Below, piece by piece: positions 56,401 to 64,000 of a stretch of 64,000 bases of DNA (position 1 is the stretch's first letter; every line of letters starts with the position of its first letter). This DNA is from Trifolium pratense. Its lineage: Eukaryota; Streptophyta; Magnoliopsida; Fabales; Fabaceae. A program made the translations under genes and the position numbers. The notes under the pieces were generated by a model. That model was not told the DNA's origin. It was given only the letters and a program-made list of their open reading frames with translations, and made no database searches. The DNA is taken from positions 62,001-126,000 of the forward strand of contig NC_060060.1 in NCBI RefSeq assembly GCF_020283565.1. The letters run 5' to 3'.

Positions 56401-57090
56401 AACTAACTCACCACAATAGAAAATGAACCTTTGAGAAACCTTTTCGTCGGTGAGTGAGACATGTTTGAGAACCTCTCAAATCGATGGGATCTGACAAGAG
56501 CTGATGTTTGAGAATCGCTATTTCAAAAGTGGTTCTCAGAATCATTGGTGACATTTGAGGGGAAAGAGGAACGAGGGTTACAAGCGAATACGAGTGAGGG
56601 ATTCCATGGATGGGTTTGGTGATTCTCAGAACGATGAACGGAGAGAAAGAGGATTCTGATTGATGGGTTTAGGGATTCAGATTTACAAACGAGTGAGGGT
56701 TTGGTGAGTGAAGAAAAAAAAATTAGGGTTTTTATTGTGAGTGAGGTAAAAAGAAGAGAGAAACGTGAGAATGATGAATGAATGAGAGAATTTGGAAAGG
56801 TTTTTGCTGAAAAATAAAAAAAATAGAGAGAAAAAGAGGAAATATAGAATTAATATTTTTCAAGTTAAAGTGATAGCATCGGATGGGCCGACTCTACCAA
56901 TTTTTTGAACACCCAGCATCAGTCATTTTGTTCTATAGAGTCGGTGAGGCCGACGCTAATGTTTTAAAATAATAAACAATGAATTTTAATTGGTTAGCGT
57001 GAGAAAATCCGACTCTAGGCCGACTCTATTAGCGTCGGTGTCGGGGGCCGACGCTAGTTTTGGAGGCTAAAATTGTGTTTTCTAGTAGTG
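53443..57090. mobile_element. Non-autonomous CACTA element, 3.65 kb
   Basis: Ends CACTACTAGAAAAGCAGG and (other strand) CACTACTAGAAAACACAA, flanked by the 3-bp duplication GAA (53440-53442 and 57091-57093). Both subterminal regions (53461-53770 and 56875-57060) are packed with GAGTCGG/CCGACTC and GCGTCGG/CCGACGC motifs, about 20 in all, the typical transposase-binding landscape. No transposase frame inside. The minus strand from about 56790 to 56412 is relatively ORF-like and GC-richer and ends in a good GTGAGTTAG donor, so a spliced transcript or captured exon is possible. It also holds a 33-bp repeat at 55909-56045. Confidence 0.92.
55909..56045. repeat. 33-bp tandem repeat inside the CACTA element
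   Basis: Units beginning ACATGGTAGTCTTTCATTTC at 55909 and 55942, a shortened unit at 55975, and ACATAGTAGTCTTTCATTTC at about 56001. Second to fourth units vary slightly. Confidence 0.85.
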
Positions 57091-57107
57091 GAAATTGTAA
57101 TTTTTTT

Positions 57108-57240
57108 TATAAGCAATATTAGTTGTTAGTATTACAATGTTATGTTAATTTTTTTTCTTTGCCAGAAGTTGAACCCTGGATCTCCTGTTTCTTAACCCTT
57201 AACTCAACCAGCTTAACTAGTTGAACTATCCATCCCAACT
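57108..57240 (-). repeat. SINE, minus strand
   Basis: On the minus strand: GGGATGGATAGTTCAACTAG, GATCCAGGGTTCAACTTCTGG (B-box-like), A-run, then AACATTGTAATACTAACAAC. Matches 60866-60995 in order. Confidence 0.6.
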
Positions 57241-57659
57241 AAATTGTAATTTCGTTCATCATTGAAAATACAGTACACGTTTGAAGTCAATAACTAATTA
57301 AGAGATTGAATCTCTTTGCCGCAAGGATTGACATTTGGTGTTTTTCAATTGATAAAAGAAAATCCTCACCATAAAAATAAAACTGATCATAAAATTTATA
57401 ATAGTATTAGTACGTACCTTTCCAAAATAAATGTTTTCAGATCATAAAATTATTGTACGTCCCTACTCAACCATGTTGATGCCATTGACTTTGCCTTGCC
57501 AGTTGCCACCACTAACCACTAGGTAGGTAGATTTGTTGAAAAACTTTGATATCTTAAAAGGTATTCGATAGAGATTTGTTGGACTTTATTAACAAGTTCA
57601 TATATTTTAGACTTGTTTACATTTTAAAATAAATTATAAGTATGTACAAAAAAAAAAAA

Positions 57660-57661
<2 letters not shown>
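57241..57661. other. Intergenic, partial duplicate of 63.4 kb
   Basis: About 57520-57590 (GTAGGTAGATTTGTTGAAAA, CGATAGAGATTTGTTGGACT) resembles about 63455-63535 (ATAGGTAGATCTAG, CAATAGAGATTTGTTGGACT). No gene. Confidence 0.5.

Positions 57662-57732
<71 letters not shown>
57662..57732. repeat. (AT)n microsatellite
   Basis: Uninterrupted TA run. Six-frame translation gives long IYIY peptides that are artefacts. Confidence 0.95.
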
Positions 57733-57736
<4 letters not shown>

Positions 57737-57841
57737 ATGTATTTGCTCGGTTGATAGAAGAATAGGCAAGGGAAAATACATCTATAAATGTAATTTTGTT
57801 GAATCTTCTTCAAATTTAATGAGGTCACAACACAAATGATA

Positions 57842-58294
57842 TTCCCTCCGTCCAACAAATGATCCAGTTGACTATTGTGTATTATTCACACATATTGCTT
57901 TGACCCTATTTTTTTATTAATTAATAAAAATAAATATTAACATATAAAATGTTATTAGATTTGTTTCGATGAGTGTTTTTAAAATATCATTTTTTTTAAT
58001 CAAAAATATCAGTTTTTTTTTAATTTTACTATTATACAATTAAAAATATTAATCGTCAAAGTTAAGTTATGCATTGACATTCGTGAAACAGTCAACTGAC
58101 TCACTTATTGTGGGATGGATGGCGTATGTGATGGAGCTATCAAACTTAGTTAAAATTCAATAGAATTTAATAATTAGACATTTTATTCGTTTTCCATATT
58201 TTTAACGCCACTAATTAAGAACCAAATTTTTTATAAAAATGACCAAATTTTATACTCCACTTTTGTTTCTTATGAAAAATATCTGAGGGAGTAA
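57842..58294. mobile_element. Stowaway/mariner-like element, degraded
   Basis: Left TTCCCTCCGTCCAACAAATG and right ATATCTGAGGGAGTA give CTCCCTC-type inverted ends. About 450 bp, AT-rich, no transposase. Confidence 0.5.
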
Positions 58295-58554
58295 AAAAAG
58301 TAAGAGCATAGAGCCATTTTTCGAGGATAGTAAACACTAAACACATATATCTCACAAATTAAAGGAATCGAGTCAAGTAGCGGAGCGCCACGTATATCTC
58401 ACAACAAGAGATCGAACTCACATATTATCCGTGTAAATAACCTAATGTAGCAAGAATAATTTTTGTTGGCTACGGCCTACGGTGTTTTTTAAAGTGGACT
58501 AGCTAGGGTTAGTTTATAAATATATGTTGTGCACAAATAGTAACAGAAGGTAAT

Positions 58555-58815
58555 AATAACGAAATTGCAAACAATAAGAACACAAGAAGTTTGATAACGG
58601 AGTTCCCCTTAGGTACGTCTCCGGCTGCAGAATTCGCTACAGCTCGTTTCTATTAGATGAAAGAATGAATTAGGGTTTCAGTGTTACAAGCGGTATATAT
58701 AATAATAATAGAATGTCGTAAATACCATATGGGCAGGGGGCGGCCGGAGCTTCGCTTCGCTCCGCTAGCTCAGCTCCTTGGCCGCCCCCAGCCTCTTCCT
58801 GATGCATATATGAAC
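58555..58815 (-). mobile_element. LTR fragment, probably copia
   Basis: GATAACGGAGTTCCCCTTAG followed by GTACGTCTCCGGCTGCAGAA, and a GC-rich, partly inverted patch (GGGGGCGGCCGGAGC ... CCTTGGCCGCCCCCAG, about 58737-58790). I recall this type of sequence from legume retrotransposon LTRs; boundaries and TSD were not found. Confidence 0.4.
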
Positions 58816-58873
58816 CATACTCAACAATATACAATTTTTTTATCAGTAAAAAATAATTATAATGAGTACAATG

Positions 58874-59463
58874 TGTTCTGGACTGGGCCAAGAGCTGGCC
58901 CAATCGCTTCTGCCCGACATTTGGGGCACAACCCAATAAGGGGAGACTTTCCCGACACGTCAGCCAATGACGTGTCCTGCTCGACATAATGGATAAGCAG
59001 CACGTTAAACACGTGCTCATCTATCCATGCATGTTGATCCATTCCATCGTAGCTTAACAGCTAAGCAGCACGTTTAGCACATGCTCATTTATCCTACCAC
59101 ATCTGTCACGGAGCCTATCCATTACCCGCAAATAGCGGAACGGCTCCAACCAAGATAGAGGCAAATAACGGCCTCCCCTACGATACAGGGACTATCTTGG
59201 CAGTTGAGTCTATTTGGCCGGTTATCCCGGCCCAATAGACCAACCTTTGGCCCAGCGCCGGGGGCACTATATAAGCTCTCCTAGACAGGAGAGCCAGGTA
59301 TTCTGATTCATTCTATACCTTACTTTCTCTCTCTTCTCTTTGTATCTCTTGTTCTCTTGCTGACTTAGGCATCGGAGCACCTGCAGGTACAAACCCCCCC
59401 TTCGGTGTGGAAGCTTGCTCAACGGACCGGCCATCAACCTCTTCTGATCCTCAGGTTAGATCA
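58874..59463 (+). mobile_element. Solo LTR, 590 bp, in the LINE
   Basis: Starts TGTTCTGGACTGGGCC and ends GTTAGATCA. Flanked by CAATG on both sides (58869-58873 and 59464-59468). Contains CACTATATAAGCTCTCC (TATA) and a GCACCTGCAGGTACAA word near the 3' end. No internal region. Related to the LTR at 59924. Confidence 0.88.
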
Positions 59464-59923
59464 CAATGGATACTCGACTTATACAATTCGGAATAGACTA
59501 CTTTAGATGTGTTGAAAACAATCTAAAGGATTTTTATGTCAGTCAGAAAAAGCTAAATTAACATTGTTCCCTGTTCGGCCTATAAACCAAAACCAAGAAA
59601 AATAAACAATTTGCTCCACTAAAGATGACATATTGACACGGTCTCCTCTAAAAATAATTTTATTACATGTACGCCAAATACTCCACGTCGTCGCCAACCA
59701 AATTATATGACGAACTCGCTTTCTATGATTGTTTTTTGCCAATTCACCAAACAAAGATAAATGGATTGTAACGTCCTCAAAAGAGATGACATTAATGCCC
59801 AACCAAACAAATATTTTCTGTCAAATTTGTGAAGTAATGTATCAAGTGAAAAAATGTGTTGTATGTCCTCTACCCCTTTGAAGCAAAATATACAACTTCT
59901 CTAATGATTATTCGTGATAATAC

Positions 59924-60352
59924 TGTTCTGGATTGGGCCTAGAAGCCCAACAACTGAGGAATTGCGGACTGGGCCGTCGAGCAAGGCCATAAGAGGGAAA
60001 CACGCGAAAGTTCACGACGATCTAACGGTCACAATACACATGTGTATTGTAACGGCCATTCACCGGAATGATCAGCATTTACTGCTCATCATGGGCTCTC
60101 CAACCGTTTTCCGGCAGCCACGTGATGGCCATTAACGCCATCAAGGGCCTTGGCCCAGCGCTGGAGAACTATATATATATGACTTTCACTACCATCCACA
60201 AGGTACGTATCATTACTCAGAGAAAACCTATACTCCACACCAAAACTAACTTGAGCGTTGGAGTGTCTGCATGTACACAACCCTCATCCGTTCCACCGAG
60301 GGCATCAGTGGAACAATGTCGGCACGGTCATCTTTCTGATCAGGTACGATCA
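59924..60352 (+). mobile_element. Solo LTR, 429 bp, in the LINE
   Basis: Starts TGTTCTGGATTGGGCC and ends GGTACGATCA. Flanked by AATAC on both sides (59919-59923 and 60353-60357). Has ACTATATATATATGAC (TATA) and GTCTGCATGTACACAACC. Shares start, end and layout with the 590-bp LTR, so both are members of one superfamily, probably gypsy (inference). Confidence 0.88.
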
Positions 60353-60865
60353 AATACCTTTGTGAAATAAAGCCTCCCGAGTTGGTAATTTTTCAACTAA
60401 CAATCGCCAACCGAAAACGCCAACTTTTGATGAAACATTGTTCTTCCATAATCTTTTCAATGCTGCCACTGTATGTGTATCCGGAGCAGTACCTACACGC
60501 CTGTCCTGCAAAATCATGTACGCTGATCGAACAGAAAAAAGAACCATCAGAATTTGATGACCATCTTCGTTTGTCGCTAGAAGCTCTGTTAGGCCGAACC
60601 TGTTCAAGCAATTGATGCAATTCATTGAAGGATTCAATATATGCATCATCAAGTGTCGCCATCCAATTGAGTTTCCAAGACCACATGTTGTTATTCCATA
60701 ACCCCATATTAAGTATTCGACTTTGTAAATTTGTGAACACACATTCAATATGCATTTTTTAATCCATTTTCCTTTTTGTTTGTATATTTCTTTTATACAT
60801 TTCTTAACTATTTTTATACCTCAACACGCAAAATACATCATACTCAACACTCTTTAAAATAGGAT

Positions 60866-60995
60866 TGAGATGGATAGCTCAACTGATTGAATTAATTGAG
60901 CTAGTTGAACTAAATGTTAACGAGTCGGAGGTCCAGAGTTCAAGTCCTGACAAGGAGAAAACTAATAAATCAATGTAATATACTAACAACTAACA
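60866..60995 (+). repeat. SINE, plus strand
   Basis: GAGATGGATAGCTCAACTGA (A-box-like), GGTCCAGAGTTCAAGTCCTG (B-box-like), A-rich stretch, then AATGTAATATACTAACAACT. Same family as 57108-57240. Confidence 0.65.
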
Positions 60996-61843
60996 ATTTG
61001 TTTACCTCAATTAATGGAATCCTTTGAAGAAAATGAAATCACTATTTAAAGTCATTAACCGAATTTTTATTTATTTTTACCACCAGTTTAATCTAATTTG
61101 AGGATAAGTTCTAATATCAAGTAATTTTAGTTCCCTCTATTGTTGTCTTTTATCAACCGATACTTGAAATAAAGAAAAACACAACAAGCATATGAAAATC
61201 TGAAATGATATCCTCCGGTAACACAAAACAAAAACCCTTTGTTCCACTTAATTATACCAAACAAACATTCATTACAGTTTTGCTTCCGGATTTTATTTAT
61301 TTATTTATTTATTTAATAAACAAAATTAGATTTCAAAGTTCTCCAAAGGGGGTAGTTTGAGTGAAGCAGTTTTGCTCCTAAATGTATTCAACCACAAAAA
61401 AAAAATGAAAAACAAAAAATATTCCAATTATTATTCAGAGTGAGCCACGTTTGTAGGATGTTGATTGTCGTAGCCATTGGTTGTGGCTGTGGTTTTGTGT
61501 CCTGCAGATAAGATATGTTAGATATGACTTCGCCTCTGTTTTGTGGCTGTTAGATTTTTGGGTGTGAATGTAAAGAAAAAATGTTGTTTAGGTCATTATT
61601 AATTTGACATATTATTATGTGGTCGATCTAAAACGATCTAGTACGTGACCCCATATCTTTCATTATAATATTATTAAAAAAATAAGTTTAGTACCCTTCC
61701 AAAAATATGCATGGCTCTCTATAAGGATGCCTTTGCTGCCACCAGCCCAGGGATGGATATAAGAATGTTTTCTCTCCCGATCTCCCGCTTTTCTTTTATG
61801 TTCCCAAAAATCTTATTTTATCTTTTGCGTTTTGAAAAATTTG

Positions 61844-62428
61844 ACTAACTTATTTCGGTTTATACAAACAGAAATTTTTAAACATGGAAAAAAAAATTCG
61901 GTTTATATAAACCAAAATAACATAAATATTAAGAAAATAAGAAAAATTTATGTGAAAATTCGTGTAGAACTACTTGTAATAAATTTAGCATATTTCTCTG
62001 AATATATGTCGTATGCTAATGATTTTTAATCTAGTCTAAAGAAGGCAAAATTTACTACAGGATTGATATCATAATTGTTAAATTTCATTAAGTATAGTAT
62101 GAGAAAATCTACCTACAATTTTGAGAAAAGTTTTTGCTCTATTTCTGTACTAGTACCCATTATTTGGTCAAACTGAACCAATTGGACAGTTAATCCTAAA
62201 AAAAAAAAATTATATTTGTAATCTTGACACCCTAAGCTTTCCAACGAGTGGTCGTTTACTCAAATCGGACATCGTTTAGTATTTTAAATAAATTGTGAAA
62301 GTTGAGTGTCTGATGCTGAATTTATGCAGGAAGTCTGGAAAAAAATTTGGAACACAAAATTTCGGTTTTTATTAACCGAATTTTTTGAGCATGACAAAAA
62401 AATTCGGTTCGTACAAACCGAAGTACCC
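61844..62428. repeat. Two diverged copies of a TTCGGTT...AACCGAA palindrome pair
   Basis: Copy 1 (about 61846-61912): TTTCGGTTTATACAAACAGA then TTCGGTTTATATAAACC. Copy 2 (about 62362-62426): TTTCGGTTTTTATTAACCGA then TTCGGTTCGTACAAACCGAA. Each copy holds two short palindromes with the same spacing, about 516 bp apart. Confidence 0.65.
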
Positions 62429-62651
62429 CCAAGGGCAAAAACGGAAATTCAGGAGGTAGAAAAGAAAGGCGGGGTCGGGAGAGAAAACATCGGACCTAAG
62501 TATATAACAAATGAGGTCGTCGCCATTCTTAAAATGTATGATGTTACAGTACCTCACCCTATGTACATAATATTTCGCCCCCTGCTAATCTGGTCCAAGA
62601 TCATTAATGTTCGCCACCGTAGAATAATTCATAACACCTTTCTAATTAATA

Positions 62652-62751
62652 CCGTCTTCGGTCTTAAATATAAGCAAAAGTCAAAACGAATTTAGCTCAA
62701 ATTTAAACTAAATATGTTTTGATTTTTGCTTATATTTAAGACCGAAGGAAG
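62652..62751. mobile_element. Short Stowaway-like MITE
   Basis: CCGTCTTCGGTCTTAAATAT and, on the other strand, CTTCCTTCGGTCTTAAATAT; pairing continues AAGCAAAAGTCAAAAC. Flanked by TA on both sides. About 100 bp, almost a perfect hairpin. Confidence 0.8.
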
Positions 62752-64000
62752 TAGCATATTATAATATCATTTCATAATGGCTAGTACCTTTATAATGGCT
62801 AGTAGCATATTATAATTATAATATCTTGTTTTGATTTTATTTTGTTTATACAAGTACAAAGAGAGTGGAAGCACATTGCAAATATTTAAGATATTGAACA
62901 AATTTTGTGTTGTACGATATTCGGTGGACAAAAGATTATTTTGGTATTTCAGACAACTTGTGTAGAGGAGAAAAAGTTGTACCGTGGTTCAGTCGGTGAC
63001 AAGAAATTTAGTTTTTGTCTTGTCCATTGGTCCCCGGTTTGTCTAGTACCATAAACAGTTTTAAAATCAAACACAGTATAACTGAAGTTGTCCTGTCTAG
63101 TCTTTTATTTTTTTAGCAAGTCAAACACACCCGAAAAGTGTACATTGGCCATTGTATAGTAAAAGTTAATTGGTACTAGCCTTCTAGTTCTTAGAGAAGG
63201 GAATTCCGATAATTTCGGAGAGTTCGGTAAAAAAGTAAATTAAGCTTGACAAAAAATTATTTCCACTAGTATCGAACTCGAGTTCTTCCGAATAGTTCAT
63301 CTTAGTGACAATATTCTACGTAACTCATAAATTAATTATTGAGTAACTAGAATAGTAGAAATTAATTACTAATGATTAATGTTAATTATTTAACACGTGT
63401 TTTCTTTTGGCCACCCTCAACTATTTTTTCTGGTTTCGTCCCTACACCACCCAATAGGTAGATCTAGTCATTTTGTGTACGTTGAAACTTTTATATTGGA
63501 AAAGGAATTCAATAGAGATTTGTTGGACTTCAATATATATAAGAAAGTAAACTACATATATATAAAACTCTTCAAACTATCTCGTTAATGTTTTGAACAC
63601 CAATGTGATGCTAAAATTCTTTAGGGTTCTGCTAACATGTGCCATAAGACACATTTTAAGGTATTTAATTAACTAATATCTCATTTAATTTATTTCAAAA
63701 ATAGTAATAATCAACTTTATTAATTAAAAGATATGGTTCACTATATTTATTACCAATTTAAAAAACTTGCATAGGCAAAATATAATACTTGTCAAATACT
63801 TGATATATGATCACGATCAAATTATTTTTGCTGCAAAGCTTTTTTTTTTTTGTCAAACCATTTTTTTAAGTTGAAAAGAAATAAATTATAGCAAGTATTA
63901 TAAAATTCTAAAACATATTAGCAATTCAAAAGCTAAAATAATACTAACAATCGTTACCATTACAACATAATATTATAATACTCGATCTTGTTCACAAAAA

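Larger units (their letters stand above)
58816..60837 (-). mobile_element. LINE copy interrupted by two solo LTRs
   Basis: Left end: T-run (about 58831-58837) then ATCAGTAAAAAATAATTATAATGAGTACAATG, matching the 3' end of the LINE at 51161. The sequence resumes after each LTR at 59464 and 60353 exactly where it broke. The minus strand encodes GLWNNNMWSWKLNW, ELLEQV-type sequence, SVRSAYMIL and SSKVGVFGWRLLVEKLPTREALFHKGI, the zf-RVT region, with a frameshift near about 60545. Possible target duplication CATACTCAACA at both ends (58813-58823 and 60838-60848 approximately), though extra bases separate it from the A-tail. Confidence 0.8.
60996..64000. other. Right-end intergenic stretch
   Basis: AT-rich without a gene. 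About 61350-61520 is a paralogue of 43675-43855 (GAGTGAAGCAGTTTTGCT, GGATGTTGATTGT, GCAGATAAGA). About 62940-63135 matches 12240-12416. About 63400-63540 matches 57480-57590. A GCTAACATGTGCCATAAGAC word at about 63630 is a one-ended relic of the 46927 MITE. The frame at 62306-62695 is repeat, not a recognised protein. Confidence 0.5.

Noticed and set aside
58670..59042. Overlapping ORFs on both strands around 58.7-59.0 kb
   Set aside because: They cross the boundary between the copia LTR fragment, the LINE tail and the solo LTR; no domain.
62306..62695. 129-residue ORF
   Set aside because: Overlaps the TTCGGTT palindromes and a repeat shared with 61.8 kb; no domain recognised and composition looks non-coding.

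Overview
The window reads as nuclear DNA of a flowering plant, most likely a legume of the Medicago/Trifolium group. This is inferred from the very AT-rich intergenic DNA, dense MITEs, LINE, copia, gypsy and CACTA remnants, plant-type introns, and a UGT88-like glycosyltransferase. No bacterial or organellar gene organisation is present. Identity was judged by eye; no database search was possible.

Three host genes look intact. (1) At the left edge is the 3' part of a cytosolic-type Hsp70 gene on the + strand; exon 1 runs off the window and the C terminus is non-canonical. (2) A complete 15-exon AAA-ATPase gene (35056-41004, +) encodes 818 residues and resembles the Arabidopsis DAA1/At1g64110 group. 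(3) A single-exon UDP-glycosyltransferase (47238-48677, -) encodes 479 residues with a full PSPG box.

The region at 6.7-10.7 kb is the most unusual. A type I (M-alpha, AGL62-like) MADS-box sequence and about 240 bp of its upstream region have been duplicated head-to-head. The result is an almost continuous palindrome of two arms of about 520 bp with a 17-bp loop. Most of this palindrome plus about 1 kb of flank was then duplicated in tandem (period 1877 bp). All four MADS copies are broken or truncated, so the locus looks more like a hairpin-RNA or proto-siRNA locus than a protein-coding one.

Most of the rest is transposon strata. A gypsy LTR/gag remnant lies at 10.86-11.7 kb and a large LTR-like block with 61-bp repeats at 13.9-15.85 kb. 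A 1140-bp element with 91-bp terminal inverted repeats sits inside an (AT)n tract and itself carries a LINE insertion (16.26-17.40 kb). A very young Ty1/copia element with identical LTRs lacks most of gag (19372-23226). A composite minisatellite occupies 26.12-26.97 kb. Two CACTA-type elements with clean 3-bp target duplications lie at 50234-50764 and 53443-57090. A LINE at 58.83-60.8 kb is split by two solo LTRs, each with its own 5-bp target duplication. The stretches 27-34.8 kb, 41-47 kb and 60.8-64 kb hold only MITE, SINE and LINE debris that I could recognise.
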